A DNA stretch of 64,000 nucleotides from Lasiosphaeria ovina (taxonomy: Eukaryota > Ascomycota > Sordariomycetes > Sordariales > Lasiosphaeriaceae). A program made the position numbers and the translations under genes. This document shows, piece after piece, positions 12,001-24,811 of the stretch. The DNA is taken from the NCBI GenBank assembly GCA_033439765.1, contig JAULSN010000002.1:1922001-1986000 (forward strand). Direction: 5' to 3'. Each line of letters begins with the position of its first letter. The stretch's first letter is position 1. The notes below the pieces were generated by a model. It saw nothing but the letters and a program-made list of their open reading frames with translations, made no database searches and was not told where the DNA came from.

Positions 12001-13985
12001 GCTAACCAACCGTTCAACCCGGCAACCACCGTCCGTGGTGGATTCGATACAACTGAGTAAAAAAAGAAAAAAGAAACAAAAAACACTTCCATGATCTTGG
12101 CCTACGGGGTACGGTTTAGGTATTCCCACCCTTGGATCCAGCGGCCGGCTGTCCAAAGGCAGGAAGGTGGTGGCGAGGTTGTAATGGAGAGGAGATGCCG
12201 AGGCCGACGAGATGGAGAAGAATATAGCAAAGAACTTCTCCCTTCGGATTTAAACGCGGGTGACCCATCCGACCCCCTCTTTGCCAATCCCGGGTTTTGT
12301 CCTTCTGCTCTCGCGGCAACTAAAATAGCAACCAAGCGGTGGCCTATCAGGATGGATCTTTTACGCAACGGAGGAGGTCTCTCTCCGTGTCCACCACCCG
12401 TTGAGAGGTGGACAGGAAAAGAGAATTTTTTTTTGAAAAAACCTTGAGGAGTGTTCCCAGACGAGAAAGGCTTGGCAGATCGGGCTTGTCAGCGAGATCT
12501 TAAACCGTTTTCTTTTCTTTCTCCCTCTTCTCTTGCCTCTCACCACCCCATCTTCGGGCTTCTCGCAATTCCTGCAGGGAAGGTACGGGAGTACGGAGCA
12601 CTTTGCCACTAGCCCGGGTGCCAATAAAAAGCGTTGCAGTAGTAGCGTCCTTTGGGAGAGAAGGGACCTCTTCCGTCACCAGGTGGGGGACCGCAGGCAA
12701 TAGTGGGGGAGGGGAAATATAGCGCAGTCGTATTTCTCCTCGCCGCCTCACGATGACGCTTATTACTTTTCATCACGCTGGGTCGGAAGGGGTCGTCCAG
12801 AGGACGAAAAGACCAAGAGGCCCAGAGGCAGAACATGGGTCAAGGCTTAGGTCCTTTGCACACTCGCTGGTACGGAGTACTTCGTACTGCCCGTGCAAGG
12901 AAGAAAGAGACTCCGCTACTGTAATGCCGCTCCTGGTGCGCGCGGGGCGTGTTCCTGCCCAACGCCGAATCTAGCCAGCCGATGTCTCCACCCTTTGCTT
13001 GACCATCGATCAAGACATTCCAATTCAGCTGCGGAGGGCGCCGGCGCAGAGCAGGTGCAGTCCCGGAGTCGACTGCGGTAGTCAGCATCTTCTTTTTGCC
13101 CTCTCTTTTCTGAATGCCGGGTGATTTCCACCCCCATTCGACCGCTTCGTCGAGTCTCCACTTCGGCAATGATCCCACAGGTCTTCGGCCTTAAGGATGG
13201 CCGGATGGAGCCTTTCACATACACGTCGTAGGCCATTTCGGTACCTACTCCGTATACGAGCGCACAGTCCAGTACATACAGAGAGAAGTCTACGTATGTC
13301 GTCTACGCGTGTGGCAATCAGGAAGGCTGGCAACATATTCCAGCTCTAGGTAGGCAGTTTCGATACGCTCGATGCCTTCCATCTTTGTCTTGCCTGGCCT
13401 CTGTTGCCTCTTTCAAGATGTGGTTGATACCACCTTCTGCAACAAAAGCCAGCCACAGTTTCCCGCGAGACAACCCGGCTCGTAGTCCGACAGGCAGGCG
13501 GCTAGGGCTGGCGTACAGTTGAGGGATATATACCATAGTAATTTCGGGACTCTGTGACAGGAAAAAAAGTGTTTCTTTGTTAGGCGGCTTGTTCGAGGTG
13601 TGAGCACCAATGAAAAGGCCCGGACTGGGGTTTCACTTCGCCGTTCGCCAGTCTGTAAAGAGTAGTTCGGGACAACAACGTCTTTCTTGATGAGCAGGGT
13701 GATACTAAGGTGTTTGGTAGAGCAAGACACGGCGAGACAAATTACCCCCACCTCTAAGACTTTGCCGGGGCACTGGTTCAGCCTTTCGAGTGAAGTGACC
13801 GGGACACATGGCCGGCGGTGGTATTATGCACGAAAGGCCGGAACTGGAAAAGTCCCCACGCAGTCGACTGGCTGGCTGAGCACCGAGCATCGAAAATCGA
13901 GCCTCAAGCGGCGGAACGAATAACCCAGAAGCTTCGAATGGCCAACGTTTGAGTTGCTGGCTTGGCTTTGGCTTTGGCTTCCTGA

Positions 13986-14002
13986 GGGGGGGGGGGGGGG
14001 GG
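13986..14002. repeat. G17 homopolymer
   Basis: An uninterrupted run of 17 G. The length may be unreliable in the assembly. Confidence 0.9.
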
Positions 14003-17000
14003 CTGGCTGACGAAGCTGCTTTGGGCGGTATGGGCGACCCGAGCGCACTGCAGTTGCAGAGAGAAGAGTCACGCACAGCAGGTGGGCGTTTTGTCGCCGC
14101 TGCACCTCAGTTGCTGACAATAGGTCTTGCATGCATGAGGTTTCGCGCTGGCTGGCTGGCTGGTGCTGGCTTCTCCTCAAAGCGACGGAGCTAGGTAGGT
14201 AGGGTTCAATGGCGGGCAGGGCGGGGAAGCCAATCCGCGGGCGCTGCGAAGCCGCTGACACTCTCAATCTCAAGCTGTCAAGGCCAAGAGAGGCAAAATG
14301 TGAAAAGGCGGCAGTCTCAGTCTCATGGGGTGTCCGGACACGCCTGATCCCAGGGACTTGCCACACCGCCTGGCCGCTCTGCGGGGTTGGTGCATACCAC
14401 CACCTAACTATCCGTATCTGTCCTGCAAGTATTTTCTCGGGTTGAATTGCAACGGAGCTTCCATTCTCAGGCTGTCCCCGGGAAGAGACATTTTTTTGGT
14501 GACGGGACAATGGGCACACTCCGCTGCACTGCGTAGGCAGGTGCCCGACGCCGAGGTAGCGTCGACGCCGATGACACTGGGCTGGCCATGTCAAGATCAC
14601 AGTTCAGCTCCGGGCCCCGTGAGGAGGAGTGGAGTGCGAAGTGGTGTGACGGCGGACTCCTGATTCGTCTGAAAGGGGAAGGCGAGACGTCACCACTTGT
14701 TGAAATCTAAAATCCATTAGGCACATCAGCCAGCCAGGCACGTGAGTGTGAGGCCTGAGTGGGAAGGCGCCCCTGGGCATTTTACGGATACATAGTATAT
14801 ACAGTGCTGCGAGATGCTGTATGTATTGTACCGCCTGGGCCCCTTTACCCCTCGAGGCATCCGTGCCTTATGGTTCGGTGCATGTTCGAGAGCTGATGAG
14901 AGACACAGCCCTGGGTCGTTAAAATCCGTAAAGGAGCGCCGATGATAAACTGCGGTCTGTCATTGGCGACCGTCAGTACACAGGCAGTAATTGTTATTGA
15001 TTATTGATTTGGGAGGCTTGACGCGGAGCCGTGTTTTGTGTTATTTCGTGGCTGCAAGTGGTAGAATTACATTACTCTTTACGACTGAGCCATAAGGTAT
15101 CTTTCCTATGGGCCGGCCAATTTTAGAGGGATATGACTCCCAACTCTTATGATTGGGCGCGCCTACAACGTATCAACGGCAAAAGGTGGAAAAGGGAGGC
15201 CATCATCGTTTTGCCCATGTGTGATACAGCTTCAAGTTGAAAGTGTCCAGCGCATGCTGCGCAGAAAGGCACTGTGTAGAACGCAGTGCAGGCCAGTGAA
15301 ATCCTGCACATCACAACTCTCTGTTTGGGCAGTTCGGCAGCGGGGCTTGGGATCCAGAAAGACTCGACATGTTCAACAAGCGCTGTCTCTAGTTTCGCTG
15401 TGACGACCCGGGCAAAGTGGGGAATTTGCGCGCCCTCGGTTCCTCTGCATGTTTGCCGCCCGAGAAAAGCAGAGAGACTTGATATTGGATTTGACAGCGG
15501 AGGAAGCTCGGTATTTTTAAACCATCCTCAAGGAGTAAGGTAACGTGAGGATAAAAACGGCCCTGGGAGGTGGTTATCTAAGGCAATGACTAAAGGAATA
15601 CAATTGATCCGAACACCCACGCGAGCATGCGCGGGTTTCCGATTCGTTCACTCTGGGTGCCTTGGGCTTTGAACGCAGAAACTCTGTTGTCGCAGATGAT
15701 GTTGCAGGTCGTCAAATTTCCGTTGCTGAGCACCGGCCGACAGCTGGAAGAAGCGTAGCCCTCAATTTCATTTCCCAGATGGCTGATTCAGTCATCGGCT
15801 CCGAAATGGAGGTTGTCGGCGGCGTATCTCGGAGACGCAACAGGTTCGAACACACGATTTTCCTTTCTGGCTGTGTGCCGACTTCTACGACACAGGTTGT
15901 TTCGTGACTCCCGTTGCACGCTACTGCACCAAAGTACGGTCCTCCGTTCGCAGCCCTCCACCATTTAGCGACGATCTCCTTGTCAATCATGCCTCAGAAA
16001 AGCGAGCTCGCCTCCCAAGGCTGTTGGCGGCGCGGATGAAAGCCTGCTGGCCATGACTGCACGATGGATGAATAAAGGGGGTTGAAGACAGACACGACCC
16101 TACCTGAACAGCAGATCTGCTACCTGAAGAGCCTGCCAACGCCACCGAGTCATCACCAGCCTTGACCGCCCTCTTGATGCCCACCTGTCACCAAGCGACC
16201 AGCAAAAGGATGTCCAAGTTCCGCATGGGACATCCAGGCTCTTCACGATAGCTGCTTCTGCCGCTGCCCCAGCGTGCAATGTAATACAAACCGCCTGGGA
16301 ATTTCCCGTAATAGTTAGCATGAGTTTCGAATCCTATTTCTGACTTGTGTCAGAAGAGCCTGGTGGCCAGGCCGCTGCAAAACACACTCGAGCTCATGGT
16401 CGTGACGGCCTGTGCCTGAATTCGTGGTCCGGCGGCGCACCAAAGTCGTGCCTCCCGTGCTCTCTCGCCAAGCACAAACCCACCAGTGGCGTGGACACGG
16501 TTGTCTCCCGTTTCCCGGCACCAAGGTTCGTGGTGAACTGGTGTGCTTGTTAGTCAGCTTGGCTGGCCGGACTTGTCGGATCGAACACCTCGTACTGCTG
16601 CTGGGTGGATCAGAAGCTCATCGCGGGCGGCTGTCCGTTCTCCTCAACCCTTTAAGGATACCTACCTATCAAGAGTTGGTGGAGTCCCAGCTAGCACAGT
16701 GGACGCTACCTTAGGTTCTGGAGCAGGCTAAGATTTATGATTTATTTTTGGGGCTTCATGGGCCTGAAAATGTTGTCCAAACCTGCCCACGTCCCAACAT
16801 TTGGGCCCGTCGGAAAGACACAGATCACAGAAACTAGTGGTCGGTTGCTGTTAGCGTCCCATGGGGCCCGCTGGACATGCAAACAGCCGGGCCGCAACCG
16901 CTGGAGACCAGAAAGAATCAGCGACGAGTGTTGGTCGTATGGGCCGCAATAGGATTTGCGATGGCTTGAGCCCACCGGGCTGACAACGCCAATGAGAAAC

Positions 17001-19813
17001 ATCGCCGCCGCCTGCGGGCTGTGACAGGGCTTGCTTTTTGCCAACATCGGTTGCAGAATACGGGCGGCCGAAAGCACGGCACATTTGTCGCCAGTCTGAC
17101 GGGCTGCTGTGGCCCAGTCCTGGACCTGGCAGCCCAGCCCGCCCGCGGCGACGAGCTGCGTTGCCTGATCAATTACGTCGCGCTGAGCGGGTGGTGAGTC
17201 CGGTGGGAAAAACGTTGACGTTCACATGGAAAAATGGAAGGATGCGAATTGTTCGAAGAAATTTCTCTTCATCCGATATTGGCCAGTGCTATGATCGAGG
17301 TACCCGTGGTTCTGAGACGGGTGCTGGGGAACTTGCGGTACATCTGTCTGGTACCCCTGCAAGCGGTGGAAATTTGGGACACGCGGTCATTGCCCTGTGT
17401 TGTTGTGGAGACTGGAGAGACTGGAGAGGAGACGACGGCAGGGGTTTGTGGCTTCCCGTGCAAAAACAACGCCAAGACCACAGACCCACAAATCCTGGCC
17501 GGGAGGTTTACTTTTGGCCTAGCGGTCTGCCACTCACTCACAGGCAAAGAGCGCCCCGCTTTTTCATTAGCAACGAAATCTCGTGAGAACGGAAAAGAGG
17601 AGACAAAGCCAAAGCTGCAATGGGGCATTCATTAGACGGAAAGCCAAAGGAAGCTTCCTGCTGTGCAGGCACCGGCCGCCTCTAAGCCGTCTTACGAGCC
17701 CGGGCCATCCACCTCCACTCCCGTCAGTACCACGGGGCGATTGGGCGAGGTATTAAGAGGACCGCTGCAAAAGGTAGAGACTCCTTCAATTCAAAAGGTT
17801 GGTTGAGGTTGCTCTAGTGAGACTTGTGAGATCACAGGTTGCTGAAGAAAAAGGGTGGAGGGTCATGAAAGGCTTGCCACGCCCCCCTCAGAGCTTACTG
17901 CGTAGTGTGCTGTGTGTACCATGTCGCCTCCACCGCCCCTGCTCGATTTCAGGTAGGCCTTCGGCAGGCTCCTTTTGGGTGCAAGTTGGCAGCTTTGGCC
18001 ACCCCTCCAGTTTTGGGAAAGGCTCGACTGGCCCGGCGATAGCCCTGGTCATTTCCGTCATTGTCACACCAAATTGATGCACTACACCCCCTTCTACTCG
18101 AATGTCGATGCCTCCGGGGTTGCTGACCCGTTGATTTCCTCGCCTCGGGCTTGCGTGCACTGAAAAAGGAGCTACTGCTCAACGCGCGCAACTCAACGGA
18201 GGCAAAATTACAGATCCAGCTGCGTTTTGGTAATCTGCAAGCGGGCGCTGCGATCCTCATCCAACCTAGACGGGAATTATTAAGGAAATAGTGTTTTGAC
18301 TGCCTCAGTGGGCCATCAAACATACAATGCACAAGCACGTTTACCTCAAGCAATTTGCAGGAGCACAAGTATCATATGTGTCTAGGTAGGTAAGGGCAGG
18401 CAGGTAGGTACAGCGGTCTTGCAGCAGCAGGAAGTGCTCGCGCCTGCAATCGCCAGTGGCTGCCGTCGAGTGATGCTCCGTTTATTGGATCCATCGGCCT
18501 CTGGCGTCCCTCGTCGCCTGCGCGCCCAGGCCACCTGTGGGTCACCAGCCCAGCCGAACCAGAGCCCTTCCTCGCCGCCCCGTCTGCTCCGCTGATCGAG
18601 CCACCTAGGTTCACAGTACACTTTCGGGCCAGCGCCATTTTCTTTCCCTCGTCCTTTTCACCTCCTTTCCTCACGCCGTGCTCTCCTCTCCCTCCACCAC
18701 CACCACCACCACCGCGGAATCCACCAAGAATCGGGCAATCGACGAACGACCAAATTCACTTTTGTGTCGTTCACGAGGGGATTCTGGTGTTCTCCATCCT
18801 CGTTTATCTCGAGCGGCGACCCGAAAAAAATACGTCAACGAACGGCCTGTTTTTCTCGGTTCGGGTGTGGAGTGTTTTGGGCGTGTCTTGAACGGCGAAC
18901 AGAACGGCAGACCGGTCGACTCGCCTACCACAGCACAGCTACGGAATCACCATTCCACCGATCCCTTTCATCAGGTTAGTGATTTTTTGCCCCTTGTTCG
19001 ACGTATCGTGTGTTGCATCAGAGGTTTCCCCATCGATTCGGAACCCGGAGCCTGCGAATCCACGCTCGGGACGCGGTCGAGTTTGCTGCTCGATGCCCCA
19101 AAACCGCTATCCAAGCCACCTTCAACATCACGTTCTCCGCCGCCGACTCGTCAGAGCCGGCTGACGGACTTTCCTCCAAGCCCGACCGCAAAGTATTGCG
19201 GTTTTTGATTGCTTCGGAGCTTCGACCTCGTCAGGGTTTTCCGACGACCGCCAGACACCCCTTGCTCGTGCACTCCTTTTTGGCTACTTGAAAATCACAT
19301 TCCCTTCAGTTTTGTCTCATCCCGACGGATACTGCCCTACCCTTCCTGACATCGGCCTGACACTAACAATATTCTCAGCGGTGCTTGGACGCTCTCTTTC
19401 CAATCCAGCCCTAGATATTTCGGCACGATTTGTACTCGTCTTTGCCTTTTACAGGTTGCGGCAGGTTGAAAAGTTTTGGTTCGGCAACAAGAAGCTTGTT
19501 CCACGCAACCACAAAGAACCCCCGACCGATTTTCTTACAACCTTTTGGCGATCTTGACCGGGCCGACGACCTTTTAAACTGGGCGACTCTTCAACTAAGG
19601 AATTACCTGTCTTGTCTCGGCAGTAGAATCCCCAACCTATGGCTCGGACATCCCAGTAGATCTCGATTTCCTCTACCTTTCGAGATCCTCGCGACTCTTC
19701 GGCTCTGGAACACGCTGTGCTCAGAAGGTGTCCTTCACCCTGCTGAGCCCATTCCAGCTGCCCGAAGCAGTTCGACCTTCCCACTTCCCCGAATCTCCAA
19801 ATTGCAAGCCACA

Positions 19814-20851
19814 ATGCCTGGAGGCGTGTGTGCCGTCCTCGACTATGAGGTTGAGATGATGGCCGACTATGTCTCTGAGATGGCGACCCGAATCGTCATG
19901 CCTCGGAGCTCGGTCAACGCAGCTTTTCGAAAATTTGTGTCGCAGATTCTCACCTCCACAAGGCTTCCAAGCACGACTATTCTCCTTGGCATGAATTACC
20001 TCGCGAAGCGCGTCAATATGATGCACGCCGAGGGTCAGAACAATCATACCGAGGGTCAAATCTGGCGTATGCTCACCATTGCTCTCCTCCTGGGAAGCAA
20101 GTTCCTCGACGACAACACCTTCCAGAACAAATCTTGGTCGGAAGTGAGCGGGATCTCTGTGCAGGAGCTCAACACTCTGGAATATGAGTGGCTGAGAGCG
20201 ATATCGTGGTGCCTCTATGTCAATCTTGACGAGAGCAAGGATTACAATGCGTGGTTGGCAAACTGGAAACAATGGCTCGACAACAAGAAGCGGCAGCAGG
20301 CCCAGGCGAGCCGCGAACGCTTGGCTGTCCTCGTTCCGCCCACGGAGACGGAACTCGCGCGGTCTCGGAACCCCCAGGGCTACTCGACGTGGCATCAGCA
20401 GCAAGTTGCCGAATACGAGCGTCTGTCGAGCATGAAACGCAACCAGGTGCCGACCCCCTCTTACCGACGAGGCGACCAAACCCAAAATTCGTGGGGCTAC
20501 CCGATGGCTTGGCCAACGTCCGCTCCGTTGACGCCGCCGGATTCTGGATACGGTACTCCAGAGTATTCGAATTCGGCCACATCGGTCAATGCGCAATACA
20601 CGGAGTGGTTTGACCGAGCGATTGTGAGCAACGGTAGCACATCCAGACAATTTCAGCAACCCGCAACCTACAATGCTTTCCAGCACGCCGGCCACCAATC
20701 CCGAAATCCCTATGGTGCTTTCTATAACTATGGCCACAACATTTGGGAGCATCCAGGTGTCGCCGATTGCAACTGCGCAAATTGCGTTGCGGCACAGAAC
20801 AAGGCGCCCTATTTCGCTGGCCACACTTACGGACAGCCAGTTGTTGGTTGA
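19814..20851 (+). CDS. CLG1: CLG1-like cyclin (PHO80/Pcl-related)
   Basis: This single-exon gene encodes 345 residues. The ATG at 19814 (CACAATGCC) is the first ATG in a frame that is open for another 380 bases upstream, so the start is well supported. Residues about 30-140 form a cyclin box with FRKFVSQILTSTRLPSTTIL, MLTIALLLGSKFLDDNTFQ and SWSEVSGISVQELNTLEYEW. This pattern is typical of fungal CLG1 and the wider Pcl/PHO80 cyclins that partner a Pho85-type CDK. The C-terminal half is Pro/Ser/Tyr/Gln-rich with a CNCANC motif near the end and looks disordered. A role in nutrient- or polarity-linked CDK control is known for the family and inferred here. The very long upstream region hints at leader-based regulation. 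Confidence 0.9.
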   Translation: MPGGVCAVLDYEVEMMADYVSEMATRIVMPRSSVNAAFRKFVSQILTSTRLPSTTILLGMNYLAKRVNMMHAEGQNNHTEGQIWRMLTIALLLGSKFLDDNTFQNKSWSEVSGISVQELNTLEYEWLRAISWCLYVNLDESKDYNAWLANWKQWLDNKKRQQAQASRERLAVLVPPTETELARSRNPQGYSTWHQQQVAEYERLSSMKRNQVPTPSYRRGDQTQNSWGYPMAWPTSAPLTPPDSGYGTPEYSNSATSVNAQYTEWFDRAIVSNGSTSRQFQQPATYNAFQHAGHQSRNPYGAFYNYGHNIWEHPGVADCNCANCVAAQNKAPYFAGHTYGQPVVG

Positions 20852-23248
20852 GACGACACGCTTGTTGCTTGACAACAAATGAAGCGGCCGTCCTCTCCCA
20901 AGCACTGTTTCTTTTTGATGCCTTGCGTCATTACTCAGGTTTCCCACTGCATCGTCTACCCCAGACGTCGTTTCTTTTCTTTTCAGGACATCGGAGAATC
21001 TATACATTGCATCCAGATACCCCGACTGATGAATGGACCGGATTCATCAAAAACGACAAAAAAGTCATAATTTCTTAGCTTCTTCCGGTTCTTCCTGCGA
21101 CTCTGCTCAGCAAAGTGTCCGGACCGAGATTAACCGAAGACGACAGCGACTTACGTCACGTCTCCAGTCGTCCGGCGGCTCTTCCCGTTGTTGACGCAGG
21201 TTGATCTCAATTAATTCATTTTGTTTTTCGGTATACGGTTCGGCAACATCTCATACATCGGCGTTTTGGATCTTAATACCACGGTTTTTCCCCTTCGGAT
21301 TCGGCTCATAGATTTCGGCCAAACGAACTCTTCACGATTGCGACTCCGACTCGGTTTCACTTTTATCATGTCTTTTCGCCAGCACGCACTCCGCAGCCCG
21401 ATAGTTTTGGGTTAAATGGTGTGCTTCACTGTTGCCTCATGACTTTAGGCTTGCTGCGGGCTTAGACATACCATATTCTATAGATTTGGAGTGAGAGGCT
21501 GCGAGGGAAACTTGAATACTCGGCGCCTGTTTGGCCGTTGTTGAATCAGTTGCCGCGACTTGCCCTTCACTCTTCGGCGTCCCCTTTTTGATTTCGGAGA
21601 TGGTGTTCCAACATGGAGGCCAGTTTTTAATCTCACTTTTCTTCTTCTTTTTCTTTATGGCCGGAGGCCGGGTTTACTCGTTTTCTTTTTTCTTCTTGCA
21701 GACATTGGGCAGGATATCTGCCTGGTTAGGGCAGTACACCGAGGCGTTCGGAGACAGTCGTCGTTTGGCACGGTGCCACTTCAAAAGGGGATCATTTGCG
21801 ACATATTCTCGATGATGCGAAAAGTTTCGGGGGGCGGTTCATATCTGCTGCTATTTCCAAGGATGCAAATTGCTTTCTCTGTTGCGTTTTTCTTTTTTTG
21901 GCCGGCGAGGGTCAATGGTGTGAGAAAAGTCGGACCCTGTGGTGATGGCCTCAAGACGCATTTTTTGGACGGACGAAAAAGGGGCTTGGTTTTACAACTT
22001 TCTTATTATGTCTTCCCTTTTTCTTTCGTTTCGCCCCTTCATTCGTGTTCTCTCCCTGGTTGGACTTCCAGATTACTTGTCCTTAGTGATTGGCCGGTGT
22101 GGATCGCGCAACTCGTGTGGTTGGGAGTCGGAGGCATTCATCCGATTAAACGTCTTTGGCTGTTTTTTCATGGCGGTAGAAAGCTTTCATCAACGGGGCA
22201 CTCTGCATTTCGCAGTAGAGAGAGAACAGGGCAGGGCGGGCGGGCTGGTGGTGTTTACTTTCCAATGCGTTTATATTTTCATGCTTGTATTCAAAGAGGT
22301 GGAAGTTTTATTTTCTTACAAACCTCATCCACACTCACGATTTGACGAGCCTCGAGGCAACAGGGGAAAGGAGAGATTGGGCAAACAGACAGGGAATCGA
22401 TGTCTGGCTGGTGGTATTCGAGAAGTTTGGTTTGTCTTGCACAAGACGCCCAACGCAGCCGATACTCTGATGCTCGCGCTACGATTTCGAGGAGCGTTGG
22501 TCGACGGGAACATTGGCCTTGCGAGATCTGGCTATCTGAACAAAACAAAGATTGCCTGGTAGTTGTTAGCCTTTGCAAGATTGACGAGTTTCAAGTTTAA
22601 CAACTTGAGAAACAAGACCAAAAACAAATTATCCTGATAATCTGAGCCCTGACTTTGCTTGTTGTGACCTGCGATCTGGCGGATGGTTGTGCGTGTTGGT
22701 GGAGATTCTAGCATGTAGCCGTACAAGTACTGACTGCCGTGCTGGTTGTGGTACGGGTGTGTGGTGGGAGTGGCCGGCCCCACATTGAATTCCTATGATT
22801 TTTTGTCCCCCTTCGTAGAGGCACGTCCCTCGTCTTTTCATCTATCGGCCAATGATGGCACTGAACTATTGACACTGAGATTCGTGCCACAAGTCAGTGA
22901 ATGAGTACCTCATAATTCTTTTACGCTGCTAAGAAGGGGTCAAGGTCGGGCAGGCATTTCTCTTGTTTTTATTTTGCTAAAGAAAGTTTACTGCTTGTCA
23001 CCACATGCATGCCTATGTCCCTTCCGAGCGTCTATATAATATCCACCAACATCTCCCACTGGAATTGCGTCCCCTACCTTTCTCAATTCATGGGACATCA
23101 ATTCTTTCAGGCCAGGGCTTCTTCTTGAGCAAAAAGTTACCTAGGGAAACTGTGAGAGAAAGAAATCGGAAGAATAGAGTGCGAGCCGAGACAGTCGGAA
23201 GTAAAACCCACGCCACGCATCGGACACTGGCAAAGGAGGCAACATAAC
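20852..23248. other. intergenic: cyclin 3' flank and promoter of the Fyv6-like gene
   Basis: The first 1.7 kb is T-rich. A 261-codon open frame at 21560-22345 is dominated by Phe/Leu runs from poly-T and is not called. The last 250 bases are promoter and leader of the next gene. No RNA gene was seen. Confidence 0.5.
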
Positions 23249-24118
23249 ATGGCATCGCGCTTTGTCTCGGCCGGCGCCATCGATGCTGCCACGGGCGAGG
23301 CGACAGCCGCTACGGCGCCGGCCCCGGCGTCGTCCGACAGCACCAACCGGAAGGGCAGCGAGTGGCTCGAAGTGACCAAGCAGCTCGAGGCCGACCGGCG
23401 GCGGCGCGACGAGGCGCGCCAGGCCGCCGCCACCGCCGCCGGCCCCAACGGCGAGCGCACCCTGTTCGACGTGCTGCAGGCGAACAAGGCCGCCAAGCAG
23501 GCCGCCTTCGAGGAGGCCCACCGCATCCGCAACCAGTTCCGCGCGCTCGACGACGACGAGATTGACTTTCTCGACGACGTGCGCGCCAGCCGCCGCGCCG
23601 ACGAGGAGCGCCTGCGCCGCGAGACCGAGGCCGGCTTGCAGGCGTTCCGCGCCGCCCAGATGAAGACGGCCGCCGACGCCGCTGCTGGTGGTGGTTCTAC
23701 GTCGCTGGACGCGCTAGACGGCACCGGCGGCGGCGCGGACGACGTCGGGGGAGGAGGAGCAGAGGACGACGACCACTATGAAGAGGAGTGGGCGGCCGGC
23801 AGCGGGCGGAAGCGGCGGCGCTCGGAAAAGGATCGCGACAAGAAGAAGCGCGTCAAGGGCCTGCTCGTCGGCGGCGCCGCTATCAGGAGGCAGTCGACGG
23901 CGGGGAGCGCGCAGGACGCCACCGAGAAGCCGAAGACGAAGCTCGTAGCAGAGGCGGGGACCGAGAAAGCAGCTCCCGGTCCCAAGAAAGCAGACGCCGG
24001 TGAGAAGATGTCACCACTGCCACCACCGAGCGCGGCCAAACCGCCGCCGCCGGCACCAGCGAAAAAGCTGGGCGGGCTCGTCGACTACGGCTCCTCGGAC
24101 GACGATGACGACGATTGA
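23249..24118 (+). CDS. FYV6: FAM192A/Fyv6-type spliceosome-associated protein
   Basis: This single-exon gene encodes 289 residues. The N-terminus MASRFVSAG and the central block TLFDVLQANKAAKQAAFEEA, then NQFRALDDDEIDFLDDV, match the conserved FAM192A/NIP30 N-terminal domain. In yeast the family member Fyv6 acts at the second catalytic step of splicing, and in animals it is known as PSME3IP1. A charged helix with many Arg/Glu follows (residues about 110-135), then a low-complexity Gly/Asp stretch, a basic nuclear signal GRKRRRSEKDRDKKKRVK, and an acidic tail ending in SSDDDDDD. Family placement rests on the N-terminal block; the second-step role is inferred from yeast. Third codon positions are extremely GC-rich. 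Confidence 0.88.
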   Translation: MASRFVSAGAIDAATGEATAATAPAPASSDSTNRKGSEWLEVTKQLEADRRRRDEARQAAATAAGPNGERTLFDVLQANKAAKQAAFEEAHRIRNQFRALDDDEIDFLDDVRASRRADEERLRRETEAGLQAFRAAQMKTAADAAAGGGSTSLDALDGTGGGADDVGGGGAEDDDHYEEEWAAGSGRKRRRSEKDRDKKKRVKGLLVGGAAIRRQSTAGSAQDATEKPKTKLVAEAGTEKAAPGPKKADAGEKMSPLPPPSAAKPPPPAPAKKLGGLVDYGSSDDDDDD

Positions 24119-24811
24119 TATCGTTTACTCTCCCCTCCAGAAAGAAAAGCCCCCCAACTCACAGGCGGGTTATTCGCTTGGAATCTTTGCTGGATCGGCC
24201 GAGGGAATCGGGCATCCGGCTCTCCCACAGTTTGATGGCGAAGACGTCAACTCCAAGACCGCTTGGCTGCCAGGGTCTATACAGAACAAGCCGAGAAGCA
24301 TAAATGGGCTGATGGCTACCGCTCACCAGGCTGCTGCTGTCGTTGACAGACGATGACTCTGAGACTACGAAGCTAGTGATAACTGGCGTTGGGGGCTACA
24401 TGCTCTGCTGTACGTTCAACTGTATACTTGGGCCGCTGATTGACAAAATCCCACTAGGCTCTCTGCCTGGACCCGACCGGGAGCTGTTTGTAATATCTGC
24501 GTGTACGCGTATTGCGGACTTGAATTGAATATATCAAAGAGGAGTCTCATTATGGTTGGTTCTACAGGTGACAGGCTGATGCTAAAAAATATATGGTCCG
24601 GGCCCCCATTCTAAACCCCCTCCGACGGAAACCTCCAGCACCCTCCTTTTATAATGGCATGATATACAAACAGCTCCGGGGTCCGCTGCAGACAGATAGA
24701 TGCCCACAAACTAGATATATTACACTTCCCACGTCATAACTGCGGTGATATGCTGCGTCTCAGATATCTGGGGCATGGCCTGACTTCGATTCCGATGTTC
24801 TCGGAAAATCC
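24119..24811. other. intergenic between convergent Fyv6-like and TIM54 genes
   Basis: About 690 bases of shared 3' flank. No coding or RNA feature is evident. Confidence 0.5.

Larger units (their letters stand above)
8536..19813. other. 11.3-kb gene-free stretch ending in the CLG1-like cyclin leader
   Basis: No frame with coding character was found on either strand. All open frames are short or low-complexity. The stretch is rich in homopolymers (poly-T, poly-A and a G17 run at 13986-14002), TAGG repeats (8982-9019, 11058-11072, 14191-14202, 18382-18412) and three TACGGAGTA-type motifs near 12592, 12871 and 13248. From about 18640 it becomes strongly CT-rich (TTTCTTTCCCTCGTCC), followed by a CACCAC repeat. 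That pattern is typical of a fungal transcription start region, so roughly 18.7-19.8 kb may be a long 5' leader of the cyclin mRNA. Genes with many tiny exons, or non-coding RNAs, cannot be excluded by eye. Confidence 0.55.

Noticed and set aside
16560..16620. second B-box-like string (GGTGTTCGATCCG, minus)
   Set aside because: The flanking bases cannot pair as a T-stem.
19430..19813. 128-codon N-terminal extension of the CLG1-like cyclin
   Set aside because: The frame is open but contains no ATG; it would start at TTG. The ATG at 19814 has good context.
21560..22345. 261-codon hydrophobic frame downstream of the cyclin
   Set aside because: The Phe/Leu runs come from poly-T tracts. There is no conserved motif and no organised TM spacing, so it is more likely 3' flank.
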